Assembly: GCA_032654645.1 (NCBI GenBank)
Contig: JAULAW010000015.1
Location: forward strand, 620,001-684,000
Direction of reading: 5' to 3'
Source: CAITJF01 sp032654645
GTDB lineage: Bacteria; Pseudomonadota; Gammaproteobacteria; Burkholderiales; Gallionellaceae
DNA: 64,000 nucleotides
The position numbers and the translations under genes are program-made. Position 1 is the first letter of the stretch; every line of letters starts with the position of its first letter. The notes below the pieces were generated by a model. The model saw only the letters and a list, made by a program, of their open reading frames with translations. It searched no databases and was not told where the DNA came from. Below, piece by piece: positions 43,113 through 51,532 of this stretch.

Positions 43113-43538
43113 ATGGAAAAATCAAATGAAAAGTTTGCCAAACGATTACGCTCCGCCATGCAGTCCGCCGGATATGAACCGAAGCCTTCTGTCTTGGAGC
43201 GTGAATTTAATCAGCGCTATTGGGGTAGTCCAATGACATTGCATGGGGTGCGTCGCTGGCTGCTGGGTGAGTCCTTACCCAAGCAGGACAAGGTGCTGGT
43301 GCTAGCGGAATGGTTACGTGTTCCGCCACAGCAGTTACGTTATGGCGTGGAAGTTGAAAAGCGTATACAGCAGCAACGCACACGCTGGGATGAAGGCATG
43401 GGCTACCAGGAACGGGAGATGTTCGAGGCATTTCTTGCACTACCCGCCCCGCAACGCAAGATAGTGCGCGAGGTCATTCAGGCCTTCACCAAAGCTTTTC
43501 CGGCGGAAACCGCCAAGAAAAAATTACCCCCCGCTTAA
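43113..43538 (+). CDS. XRE-like transcriptional regulator
   Basis: The 141-residue protein has an N-terminal helix-turn-helix of the Cro/CI-like type (FAKRLRSAMQSAGYEPKPSV; GSPMTLHGVRRWLLGESLPK; QDKVLVLAEWLRVPPQQLRY), with a helical tail ending in a lysine-rich stretch. Similar stand-alone regulators are common on betaproteobacterial genomic islands. It is divergent from dndC and likely controls it. It ends 4 bp inside the livF 3' end, at the right island boundary. Confidence 0.72.
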   Translation: MEKSNEKFAKRLRSAMQSAGYEPKPSVLEREFNQRYWGSPMTLHGVRRWLLGESLPKQDKVLVLAEWLRVPPQQLRYGVEVEKRIQQQRTRWDEGMGYQEREMFEAFLALPAPQRKIVREVIQAFTKAFPAETAKKKLPPA

Positions 43539-44245
43539 CCTCCCAGATACGCACGTTGCACAGCATCACTGCCCAGCAATTCACTTGATGCGCCAGACAA
43601 AGTAATCAACCCGCTTTCCATGACATAGCCGCGCCGCGCAACTTGCAGCGCCAGCTTTGCATTCTGCTCGACCAGCAGAATCGAAACGCCTTGCGCGGAG
43701 ATTTCGCGGATGGTCTCAAAAATCTTTTTCACCATCATTGGCGCAAGCCCCATGCTGGGTTCGTCCAGCATCAGCAGTTTCGGGCGGCTCATCAAGGCGC
43801 GGCTCATCGCCACCATTTGCTGTTCGCCGCCGGAAAGAGTTCCGGCCAGTTGCGCGCGGCGCGCGGATAAGAGCGGGAAGAGTTGATGGATGCGCTGCGT
43901 GTCCTGAGCGATTTCTGATTTGTCGTCGCGGCAGTATGCGCCCATCTGCAAATTCTCTTCCACAGTGAGGCGCGCGAATACGCCACGCCCTTCCGGCACT
44001 AGCGCCAGGCCATCGCGCACGCGCCGGTGCGCGGGAATGTTGTGCAGGGGTTTTCCGGCGTAGTGAATGATTCCTGTCGTGGGATGCAGCAGCCCGGCCA
44101 GCGCCTTGAGCGTGGTGGTCTTGCCCGCGCCGTTGCTGCCGATCAGCGCGACCAGTTCGCCGGGGGCTATTGCCAGGCTGATGCCTTTCACTGCCTGGAT
44201 GCCGCCGTAGCTGACCTTGAGGTTTTCTACTTCCAGCAAATTCAT
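43535..44245 (-). CDS. livF: branched-chain amino acid ABC transporter ATPase LivF
   Basis: The 236-residue ABC ATPase shows VALIGSNGAGKTTTLKALAG (Walker A), AGTLSGGEQQMVAMSRAL (signature) and LLMLDEPSMGLAPMM (Walker B). I chose the ATG at 44245, overlapping the livG stop by 4 bp. It is the last gene of livHMGF on the minus strand. A diverged duplicate of its 3' end lies at 37996-38158. Confidence 0.96.
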   Translation of the reverse strand: MNLLEVENLKVSYGGIQAVKGISLAIAPGELVALIGSNGAGKTTTLKALAGLLHPTTGIIHYAGKPLHNIPAHRRVRDGLALVPEGRGVFARLTVEENLQMGAYCRDDKSEIAQDTQRIHQLFPLLSARRAQLAGTLSGGEQQMVAMSRALMSRPKLLMLDEPSMGLAPMMVKKIFETIREISAQGVSILLVEQNAKLALQVARRGYVMESGLITLSGASSELLGSDAVQRAYLGG

Positions 44246-45084
44246 GCCGCTTCTCCGCCCAGATAGGCGGCGATCACCGCCGGGTTGCGGCGTACTTCTT
44301 CCGGAATGCCTTCGGCGATTTTCTTGCCATAGTCCAGCACGGCAACGCGGTCGCACAGGCCCATGATGAGCTTCACGTCGTGCTCGATCAGCAGCACGGT
44401 GATGCCGCTGGCGCGTATGGCTTGCAGCAAGGATTTCAGGCTTTCGGTCTCGGTGGCGTTCATGCCCGCCGCCGGTTCGTCCAGCGCCAGCAGCGCAGGC
44501 TCGGTGGCCAGCGCGCGCGCGATTTCCAGGCGGCGCTGTTCGCCATAGGAGAGATGCTTGGCCAAGGTCTGGTGCGGACGGTCTATGCCGACATAGCGCA
44601 GCAGTTCGCGCGCGCGCTGCGCGATGGCGCGCTCCTCGGCGCACGCGGCGGCGTTGCGCGAGAGCGCCCCCCATATGCCCGTGCGGGTGCGCACATGGCG
44701 GCCGACCATAATATTTTCCAGTGCGCTCATGTTGGCGAACAGGCGGATGTTCTGGAAAGTGCGCGCGATGCCCGCCTCGGCCAGCACATGCGGTTTGCAG
44801 TGAACATAGGCGACGCCATCGAAAGTGAGCGCGCCTTCGTCGAGCTGGTACAGCCCGGTGATGACGTTGAACAGCGTAGTCTTTCCCGCGCCATTGGGGC
44901 CGATCAGGCCGTAAATTTCACCGCGCCGGATGTGCAGCGACACTTCTGACAGCGCCGCCAGACCGCCGAAATGCTTGCCCACGCCGGACAGTTGTAGCAG
45001 GGCTTGATCTTGAAACTCGCGTAGCGAGACCGCGTCCCTCTCGCCCGCTTGCGGGAGAGAGCTAGGAGAGAGGGAAACGGGCAT
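44242..45084 (-). CDS. livG: branched-chain amino acid ABC transporter ATPase LivG
   Basis: The product is an ABC ATPase with GLIGPNGAGKTTLFNVITGL, KHLSYGEQRRLEIARAL and LLALDEPAAGMNATE, of normal length apart from an N-terminal extension (SPSSLPQAGERDAVSLREF) encoded by a CTCTCGCCCGCTTGCGGGAG palindrome. I prefer the ATG at 45084, preceded by GGAAAG; ATGs at 45120 and 45156 overlap livM. It pairs with LivF on the LivHM permeases. Confidence 0.93.
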   Translation of the reverse strand: MPVSLSPSSLPQAGERDAVSLREFQDQALLQLSGVGKHFGGLAALSEVSLHIRRGEIYGLIGPNGAGKTTLFNVITGLYQLDEGALTFDGVAYVHCKPHVLAEAGIARTFQNIRLFANMSALENIMVGRHVRTRTGIWGALSRNAAACAEERAIAQRARELLRYVGIDRPHQTLAKHLSYGEQRRLEIARALATEPALLALDEPAAGMNATETESLKSLLQAIRASGITVLLIEHDVKLIMGLCDRVAVLDYGKKIAEGIPEEVRRNPAVIAAYLGGEAA

Positions 45085-45103
45085 GGCCTGCTTTCCATGC
45101 CCG

Positions 45104-46204
45104 TTATCGGCTGCGGTCATACACCGTTTCCTGTTCCTGTTGCGCGACTCCGTCATCCGCCTCCAGCTCGCGGCGGCGCACCGAAGACGGCCACAGCCCG
45201 GCAGGGCGCAGCAGCATCACGGCAATCAGCGCCAGGCCGAACAGCAGCATGCGCAGGCTTTCCGGGTCAACCAGCGCTTTGCCGAACAGCGCCTGCTGCA
45301 CGGGGCCCGCGCCGTGGCGGAACGCTTCCGGCAACAGTGCCAGCAGCACGCCGCCCAGCACTACACCGGCAATGTTGCCCATACCGCCCAGCACCACCAT
45401 GCACAGGATCATGATGGATTCCATCAGGCCGAAACTTTCCGGGCTGATGAAACCCTGCAAGCCGGCGAACAACCCGCCGGACAGCCCGCCGAAAGTCGCG
45501 CCCATGGCGAAAGCCAGCAGCTTGATGTCGCGCGTGTTGATGCCCATCGCTTCCGCCGCCACTTCGTCCTCGCGGATCGCCATCCAGGCGCGACCGATAC
45601 GCGAATCTTCCAGCCGGCGCGACACGCACACCACCAGCAGGGTGAACAGCAGGAACAGGTAGTAATACAGATGCACCGAGGGCAGGCTGATGCCGAAAAT
45701 TTCCTGCGTTGCGCCGAGGGAAAACCCGCCCACGCGCACCGGGTCTATCATGCTGATGCCCTGCGGGCCGTTGGTGATGTTCACCGGCGCATTCAGGTTG
45801 TTGAGAAAAATGCGGATGATCTCGCCGAAGCCGAGGGTGACGATGGCGAGGTAATCGCCGCGCAATCGCAGCGTGGGCGCACCGAGCAACACGCCGAAGC
45901 AGCAGGCCAGCAGCGCGCCCAGTGGCAACACCGCCCACGCCGGCCAGTGCAGCCCGAACTGCGGCGAGGACAGCAGCGCATAGTTGTAGGCGCCCACCGC
46001 GAAGAAGGCGATGTAACCGAGATCGAGCAGCCCGGCGTAGCCCACCACGATGTTCAGGCCGAGCGCCAGCATGATATAGAGCAGCGCAAAATCTGCGATG
46101 CGCACCCAGCCGCGCCCGAACAGCGCATCGGTGGCGAAAGGCAGGAGCAGCAGCGCGAAGGCGAGCGCGGTGAGCAGCAGTTTGGATTTTTGGTTGAATT
46201 TCAT
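45104..46204 (-). CDS. livM: branched-chain amino acid ABC permease LivM
   Basis: The 366-residue permease has about nine to ten TM segments. LivM motifs include LGLNIVVGYAGLLDLGYIAF, AGLFAGLQGFISPESFGLM (with preceding GLSGG) and MVVLGGMGNIAGVVLGG (EAA-type loop). The ATG at 46204 opens directly onto a basic N-terminus and TM1; one at 46237 adds 11 residues. It is downstream of livH after a spacer containing a palindrome. Confidence 0.94.
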   Translation of the reverse strand: MKFNQKSKLLLTALAFALLLLPFATDALFGRGWVRIADFALLYIMLALGLNIVVGYAGLLDLGYIAFFAVGAYNYALLSSPQFGLHWPAWAVLPLGALLACCFGVLLGAPTLRLRGDYLAIVTLGFGEIIRIFLNNLNAPVNITNGPQGISMIDPVRVGGFSLGATQEIFGISLPSVHLYYYLFLLFTLLVVCVSRRLEDSRIGRAWMAIREDEVAAEAMGINTRDIKLLAFAMGATFGGLSGGLFAGLQGFISPESFGLMESIMILCMVVLGGMGNIAGVVLGGVLLALLPEAFRHGAGPVQQALFGKALVDPESLRMLLFGLALIAVMLLRPAGLWPSSVRRRELEADDGVAQQEQETVYDRSR

Positions 46205-46258
46205 TCTGGGAAAGACGGTTGGCGGAGTGTTCCGCATCGCGTCATGAAGTTGTGCTGC

Positions 46259-46322
46259 ATTTGCAGGTGCGAATTTATTCGCACATTACGGATTGTGCGT
46301 GCGTGTAAATTCGCACCTACAT
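46259..46322. repeat. GTGCGAATTTATTCGCAC-type palindromic repeat
   Basis: GTGCGAATTTATTCGCAC is a near-perfect palindrome followed by a GTGTAAATTCGCACCTAC arm, so that TGCAGGTGCGAATT and AATTCGCACCTACA form inverted ends of a ~60-bp repeat in the livH-livM spacer. No ORF. Confidence 0.65.
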
Positions 46323-46346
46323 AACCATCAAATATTTTTTCCTGCT

Positions 46347-47270
46347 TCATGCGCGCTCCGCCAACCGTTCGCCGAGCAAGCCGGACGGCCTGAATACGAG
46401 GACGGCGATCAGCACAAAGAAGGCGAACACGTCCTGGTAGTTGCTGCCGAAGAATCCGCCGGTCAAATCGCCGATGTAGCCCGCGCCCAGGCTTTCGATC
46501 AGCCCCAGCAGCACGCCGCCCAGCATCGCGCCGCGCAGGTTGCCGATGCCGCCCAGCACGGCGGCAGTGAATGCTTTCAGGCCAAGCAGGAAACCCATGT
46601 AGTAATGCACAATACCGTAGTTCGCGCTCACCATGACGCCCGCCACCGCCGCCAGCGCGGAGCCGAGCATGAAGGTGATAGCGATCACGCGGTTGATGTC
46701 CACGCCCATCAGCGCGGCTGCGGAAGGATTCTCCGCCACCGCGCGCATGGCGCGGCCCAGGCGTGTGCGATGCACCAGCAGCATCAGTCCGGCCATCATC
46801 AGCAGCGCGGTCAGTACAATGATGAGCTGCACGTCATTGATGACCGCGCCGCCGAAAGTGTGGGTATTGTCCGGTAGCAACTGCGGGAAGGCATGATATT
46901 CGCGCCCCCAGAAAATCATCGCCAGGTTTTGCAGCACGATGGACACGCCGATGGCGGTGATCAGCGGGGCGAGGCGTGGCGCATTGCGCAATGGGCGGTA
47001 GGCAATGCGCTCGATGCTGTAGCCCAGCATCATGCAGGCCGCAGCCGCGACTATCAAAGCGATCAGCAGGATCAGCAACGGCGGCAAACCCGAAGAAGCA
47101 AGAGCCTTTGCCACGGTCAGCGCCACCATCGCCCCCACCATTACCACTTCGCCATGCGCGAAATTAATCAGGCCGAGGATGCCGTAGACCATGGTGTAGC
47201 CCAGCGCGACCAGCGCATAAACGCTACCCTGCACCAGGCCGTTGAGGATTTGTTGTAGCAGAATTTCCAT
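46347..47270 (-). CDS. livH: branched-chain amino acid ABC permease LivH
   Basis: The 307-residue permease has about eight TM segments. The LivH hallmark LVALGYTMVYGILGLINFAH lies near the N-terminus, and TAAVLGGIGNLRGAMLGG is the ATPase-contact loop. The ATG at 47270 gives the normal MEILLQQILNGL start. It is the first gene of livHMGF, separated from livK by an IS110 element, so it must now use a promoter in or behind the element. Confidence 0.95.
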   Translation of the reverse strand: MEILLQQILNGLVQGSVYALVALGYTMVYGILGLINFAHGEVVMVGAMVALTVAKALASSGLPPLLILLIALIVAAAACMMLGYSIERIAYRPLRNAPRLAPLITAIGVSIVLQNLAMIFWGREYHAFPQLLPDNTHTFGGAVINDVQLIIVLTALLMMAGLMLLVHRTRLGRAMRAVAENPSAAALMGVDINRVIAITFMLGSALAAVAGVMVSANYGIVHYYMGFLLGLKAFTAAVLGGIGNLRGAMLGGVLLGLIESLGAGYIGDLTGGFFGSNYQDVFAFFVLIAVLVFRPSGLLGERLAERA

Positions 47271-47348
47271 AAACCTATATCCGACAGTTGAATGAAAAGA
47301 ACTGTGCCGCATCCCTATCTCAACGGGCGTTTTCCCTACCCATGAACC

Positions 47349-48749
47349 TCAAGCAGGCAATGGGTTTGGTGTAAGCACCAGATTATGCTTCGATGCCAGC
47401 TTTCGCAGTAAACGTTGTTCGGTTTGGGCGAATTTTTGCTCATAATACGTGAGACCTTTTTCAACAAATTGAATACCTTTGACCATTACATTCCAGTACA
47501 ACGTAGCGATTTTTCGCGCCAGCGCCTGGTTGGCAAGCAGCCCGCCCCGGCGTGCGCGGATGCGCCGGTAGAAGCCGCCGAGCGCCTTGTCGGTGCTGTT
47601 GGCCAAAGAGCGTGCCACCGTGCAAAATACCCGGCCAGCACGGTTGCGTTGGCGCGCCTGGCGTCCGCGCCGCTTGCCGCTTTGATGTGCTCCTGGAGCC
47701 AGCCCCAGCCACGCGGTGAAGTGTTTGGCCGTTGGCCAGCGTGCCAAATCAGTGCCGACTTCGCTGGCCAATTGCAGAATCGAGTAGTCCGTCAAACCCG
47801 GCAATACGCTCGCATCACGGCCACCATTGAGCGCTACAACCAGCGGATGCATATCCGCAATACGCGGCGCATTCTGGCTGGTTGCTTTCACGGGTTTTTT
47901 CTTGATGCCAACCTTCTGTATCGGGGCAACCCTGTTGTCGGAGCAGGTGTCGAACCCTGCCGGGCTATGTTTGCTGCCACTGCCGTCGTCGCTGGCGCCG
48001 TTATCCTGCGCGCTACGTGCGCGCAACGCCTGCTCGACTCGCGCATCGCACCCGGCGATCTGCGCCTGATAAAAATCCCAGCCCGACAGTGCCTGCGACA
48101 GCGCAAACAGATGTTCTTCGCGCCACGAGCCTTGCAACGCGGCGCGCATACGTCCGGCTTTAGCCTTGCGAATCTGCACATCACACAAGGCCAACAACGT
48201 TTCGGTATCGCGCTCACCGCCCACAATGGCGCGCACTATGGCCAGGCCGCTCACGCCGGCCAGCGAGCTGATGACCTCGTGAATCTTGATATTCATCCGG
48301 TCCAGCGCCTTTTGCATGTGCTGCACATGCTGGGCCGCCATGCTGATGTGGTCGGTGCGCAGCCGCATGTAATCCTGCAAGCGCCGGATGTCGGCTTCCG
48401 GGACGAACCCCGCACGCAGCAGGCCATGCGCGTGCAAGGTGGCCAGCCACTGGCAGTCGGCCATGTCGGTCTTGCGGCCAGGCACATTCTGCACGTGGCG
48501 GCCATTGACCATGACCACTTCGAGCCCTGCTGCTTCGAGCACCTCGTACACGCACAGCCAGTAAATGCCTGTCGCTTCCATCGCGACCGTTTTAACGCCG
48601 CTGGCGACAAGATGATCGCGCAAAGCGTACAAGTCTGCGGTCATGGTGCCAAAGACCTTGGGCGCATCACCGGCAATCGAGGTGTGCAAGCTCTCGCTGC
48701 CCACATCGATACCGGCCGCCCTATCGTTGAATACCTGCAATCCTTTCAT
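47349..48749 (-). CDS. IS110-family DEDD transposase
   Basis: The 466-residue transposase has a RuvC-like DEDD N-terminal domain (AGIDVGSESLHTSI, VKTVAMEATGIYW, GRKTDMADCQWLATLHAHGL) and a C-terminal Tnp_20 domain (ALNGGRDASVLPGLTDYSIL, HFTAWLGLAPGAHQSG), with the serine-bearing region SGKRRGRQARQRNR. It is complete. Sequence alone does not fix the element's ends because IS110 members lack canonical inverted repeats. Confidence 0.93.
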   Translation of the reverse strand: MKGLQVFNDRAAGIDVGSESLHTSIAGDAPKVFGTMTADLYALRDHLVASGVKTVAMEATGIYWLCVYEVLEAAGLEVVMVNGRHVQNVPGRKTDMADCQWLATLHAHGLLRAGFVPEADIRRLQDYMRLRTDHISMAAQHVQHMQKALDRMNIKIHEVISSLAGVSGLAIVRAIVGGERDTETLLALCDVQIRKAKAGRMRAALQGSWREEHLFALSQALSGWDFYQAQIAGCDARVEQALRARSAQDNGASDDGSGSKHSPAGFDTCSDNRVAPIQKVGIKKKPVKATSQNAPRIADMHPLVVALNGGRDASVLPGLTDYSILQLASEVGTDLARWPTAKHFTAWLGLAPGAHQSGKRRGRQARQRNRAGRVFCTVARSLANSTDKALGGFYRRIRARRGGLLANQALARKIATLYWNVMVKGIQFVEKGLTYYEQKFAQTEQRLLRKLASKHNLVLTPNPLPA

Positions 48750-49075
48750 GTCAGCTCCTTGTTTGAGAGAGAGTCGCCCGCAAAATCCGCCTGGTTGGAC
48801 GAAATGGATGCAAACCTACCCAACGGGAAGCAACCTCGCTCACCAAACAATCCTCGTACCGCCAACCAGCGCCAGTCTCTCCCACGGGCTTCGCAGCACC
48901 AAAGGGAATGCGGCAATTCTGCGGCTATCGCGAACACTGCTACTGTACTCCGCTCAGGTTCATGGGACTCAATTCGGGCGAAAAAAATTGGCGACTGCGG
49001 TCTCTCCCTAACCCTCTCCACGAGGTTTCTCCCCTCCCCTTCGGGGGAGGGGCTGGGGGAGAGGGTTTGCACCAT
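48750..49075 (-). ncRNA. non-coding flank of the IS110 element: candidate bridge-RNA region
   Basis: About 300 bp directly upstream of the transposase has no supportable gene. In IS110-group elements (for example IS621) the non-coding end before the gene encodes a structured bridge RNA with target- and donor-binding loops. The position fits, but I have not identified the guide loops. The distal part (49010-49070) contains CTCTCC/GGGGAGGGG repeat sequence and may be outside the element. Confidence 0.35.
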
Positions 49076-49127
49076 TTGACAGCAAATTTAACTGCTGTTT
49101 TTAGGATAAATTAATAACGGCAATCAG

Positions 49128-49199
49128 CCACGGATGAACACAGGTTAACACGGATAAAAACATGGGGTTTATCCGTGAACATCCGTGTTCATCCGTGGC
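49128..49199. repeat. ATCCGTGTTCATCCGTG palindromic repeat
   Basis: The arms CCACGGATGAACAC and GTGTTCATCCGTGG flank inner arms ACACGGATAAA and TTTATCCGTG, making a long imperfect hairpin between the IS110 region and livK. It is non-coding. Confidence 0.65.
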
Positions 49200-49222
49200 A
49201 AATAATTTTTCGAGCAATAAAT

Positions 49223-49249
49223 AAAAAGCGACACACAAGGTGTCGCTTT
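49223..49249 (-). terminator. rho-independent terminator of livK
   Basis: Read on the minus strand: a 10-bp perfect stem AAAGCGACAC/GTGTCGCTTT with a 5-nt loop, followed by TTTATTTATT, about 20 bp after the livK stop codon. It means livK can be transcribed separately from livHMGF. Confidence 0.85.
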
Positions 49250-49268
49250 GCTATCCCTACCCCATGCA

Positions 49269-50471
49269 TCAGTGCGCTGCCGCGGGCGCGCTTCCGTCCA
49301 TGGTCTGGGCACCCATGGTTTGCAGGGCTTGCCACTTGCCTTGCTGCACCTGGTACAGCGTCACCGCGCCGCCCTTGAGGTCGCCCTTTTCGTCAAAAAG
49401 GATTTTTGCGGTTGCGCCGTCGTGCGCGGCATTCGCCAATGCGGGCAGGTATTTTGCCGGTTCGGCGGAGCCTGCCTGCTGCATCGCGGCGATCATCACG
49501 TTCACGGCGTCATAGCAATACGGAGCGTACAACTGGATGGGTTGCTTAAATTTCGTTTCATAACGTTGCGAGAAATCCTTGCCTCCGGGCATTTGCTCCA
49601 GAGGCACGCCGGGCAGCGAGGCGTAGGCGCCTTCGGCAGCCGCGCCCGCCAGCTCGATCAGCTTGGGCGTATAACCGCCATCGCCCATCATGAATTTGGC
49701 GGGCAGCCCCAGCGATTTCATTTGCTTGAGCAGCGGCACGCCCTGCGGATCCATGCCGCCGAAGAACAGCAGGTCGGGCTGCTTGCCCTTGATCGAGGTC
49801 AGCACGGCGGTGAAATCCACCGCCTTGTCGTTAGTGTATTCGCGCGCCACAATCTGCGCGCCGACAGCTTGTGCTGCCTTGGCGAATTCGTCCGCCAGCC
49901 CCTGCCCGTAGGCGGTGCGGTCGTCTATCACCGCGATTTTCTTAGCGCCCAGATTTTTCGTTGCGAACTCGCCCAGCACCTTGCCTTGCTGACCATCGTT
50001 CGCCATCACGCGGAAGGCGGTCTTGAAGCCTTGAGCAGTGTAGGCGACGGCGGTGGCGGAGGGGGAAATCTGCGGGATGCCGTTGTCGCTGTAGATTCGG
50101 GATGCGGGGATGGAGGTGCCGGAATTGAGGTGGCCGATGATGCCGTTCACCTTGGCGTCCACTAGTTTCTGCGCCACGATGGTCGCGGTTTTGGGATCGG
50201 CCTGGTCGTCCTCGCTGATCAGTTCGAAACGCACTTTCTTGCCGCCTATGGTCACGCCTTTGGCATTGGCATCCTCGATTGCCATGCGCGTCCCATTTTC
50301 ATTGTCCTTGCCGATATGCGCCTGTGGCCCGGTAAGCGGGGCAGCTGCGCCGATCTTCACCACTAATTCACTGGCGGCGGGTGCGGCAGGAGGAGCTTCA
50401 GATTTGCTGCAGGCAACGAGCGTGGCGGCGCATAAAACGGCAAAGGTCAGGAATGACTGGTCATGTCGCAT
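49269..50471 (-). CDS. branched-chain amino acid ABC substrate-binding lipoprotein
   Basis: The 400-residue LivJ/LivK-type protein has a lipobox signal (FAVLCAATLVACSKS; the lipidated Cys follows LVA), then KIGAAAPLTGPQAHIGKDNE, GIIGHLNSGTSIPASRIYSD and KIAVIDDRTAYGQGLADEF, the two lobes of a type I periplasmic binding protein. It feeds livHMGF, from which it is separated by a terminator and an IS110 element. The ligand (Leu/Ile/Val or another amide) cannot be fixed. Confidence 0.93.
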   Translation of the reverse strand: MRHDQSFLTFAVLCAATLVACSKSEAPPAAPAASELVVKIGAAAPLTGPQAHIGKDNENGTRMAIEDANAKGVTIGGKKVRFELISEDDQADPKTATIVAQKLVDAKVNGIIGHLNSGTSIPASRIYSDNGIPQISPSATAVAYTAQGFKTAFRVMANDGQQGKVLGEFATKNLGAKKIAVIDDRTAYGQGLADEFAKAAQAVGAQIVAREYTNDKAVDFTAVLTSIKGKQPDLLFFGGMDPQGVPLLKQMKSLGLPAKFMMGDGGYTPKLIELAGAAAEGAYASLPGVPLEQMPGGKDFSQRYETKFKQPIQLYAPYCYDAVNVMIAAMQQAGSAEPAKYLPALANAAHDGATAKILFDEKGDLKGGAVTLYQVQQGKWQALQTMGAQTMDGSAPAAAH

Positions 50472-50599
50472 GGGATGGATTCGTGACGAGAATAAAGATG
50501 CGACGAATTATCCGTAGCACTTCTCCGCTTGTCAATTTGGGACAGCGCAACAACTGAAGCCAGTTCGTGGGGGCATGATATTTCATGCCCCGTTGAGGG

Positions 50600-50953
50600 T
50601 CAGTTTGCCTGGTACAGTATGAACCGGACCAGCCCCCTCATATCAGTTTGCTTGGTGCCGTTCGGGTCATTGGCGGGCATGGGCATGGAACCCCAGTTGC
50701 CGGAAGAGCCCTTGGATACAGCCAACACCAAGCCTTCCTCCAAATCATACTCCTTGCCGCCAAAAGTATATTTTGTTACGCCTTTATATTTTTTGGCGAC
50801 TTCCTTCCATGCAGGGCCGACCAACTTCTTGTCAATATCATGGCAGATATCGCAATCGTGTTTCTTGGTTAGCTCGGGCATCTCGGTTGCCCAAGCGCCA
50901 TATGCAAACGTCAGGGCTGCTGCCGCAACCATATTGCCGATTATAGTCTTCAT
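50600..50953 (-). CDS. class I c-type cytochrome (soluble, periplasmic)
   Basis: The 117-residue protein has a signal peptide (NMVAAAALTFAYGAWA-TE), one haem motif CDICH and the distal methionine in GNWGSMPMPANDP, the cytochrome c551/c552 pattern. The ATG at 50953, seven bases after GGAGAG, is the likely start. The core is about 95 residues, with an insertion (KYTFGGKEYDLEEG) between the haem motif and the methionine loop. It probably carries electrons in the periplasm. Confidence 0.92.
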   Translation of the reverse strand: MKTIIGNMVAAAALTFAYGAWATEMPELTKKHDCDICHDIDKKLVGPAWKEVAKKYKGVTKYTFGGKEYDLEEGLVLAVSKGSSGNWGSMPMPANDPNGTKQTDMRGLVRFILYQAN

Positions 50954-51066
50954 GAATTTGCTCTCCATTTTAAAACCTGCCCCACATTCTAATCAACGCT
51001 GCCTCGTTTGCAAATTTGCATTCCGGCAGCATAACAAACGATGCTCGCACCTGGTTGTTGACCAGA

Positions 51067-51480
51067 TCACTTCAGTGACAATGTAAATTTAACCAGCGCC
51101 CTGATGTCGGCGTCTTTCACCGCAGGGGAATTGGCTGGCATCGGCACGCTGCCCCACACGCCGGCGCTGCCCCTGGATACTTTGGCTATCAGTTTTTCCT
51201 CCGCACCGGCATCGCCACGGTACTTGGCCGCCACATCTTTCAATGCCGGGCCCACTACCTTTTTCTCGATCGAGTGGCAGGCAAGGCAATTGCTCCGCGC
51301 TGCCAGATCAAGCATTTCCGCATTATAGGATGCGGGTTCGGCTGCCTTGGCTGAATGCTCTGAAGCTTCAACCTTGCCATCTGGCTTTTTCCCCTCAGGC
51401 GTGGATACGGCCTTCTTTGTATCGCAAGCACACAGTGCGCTGGCGATAAACAGAACGGATATCCATTTCATTGCTTGCAT
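51067..51480 (-). CDS. class I c-type cytochrome lipoprotein
   Basis: The 137-residue protein has a lipoprotein signal (ISVLFIASALCACDTK), a charged linker rich in Lys/Glu, haem motif CLACH and the distal methionine in GVWGSVPMPANSP. It resembles the neighbouring soluble cytochrome, so the pair are paralogues, one membrane-anchored and one soluble. The ATG at 51480 follows AGGAGG. It may act as a donor or acceptor for its soluble partner. Confidence 0.92.
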   Translation of the reverse strand: MQAMKWISVLFIASALCACDTKKAVSTPEGKKPDGKVEASEHSAKAAEPASYNAEMLDLAARSNCLACHSIEKKVVGPALKDVAAKYRGDAGAEEKLIAKVSRGSAGVWGSVPMPANSPAVKDADIRALVKFTLSLK

Positions 51481-51532
51481 CACACACCTCCTTGTGCATT
51501 ATTAACCGCCATGACAAAAAACATCACTGTCC

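Noticed and set aside
45083..46324. 413-codon plus-strand frame
   Set aside because: It is antisense to livM and extremely Gln/His/Arg rich; livM is certain.
47415..49079. 554-codon open frame on the plus strand
   Set aside because: It lies opposite the IS110 transposase, whose protein has recognisable domains; the plus frame has no recognisable motif.
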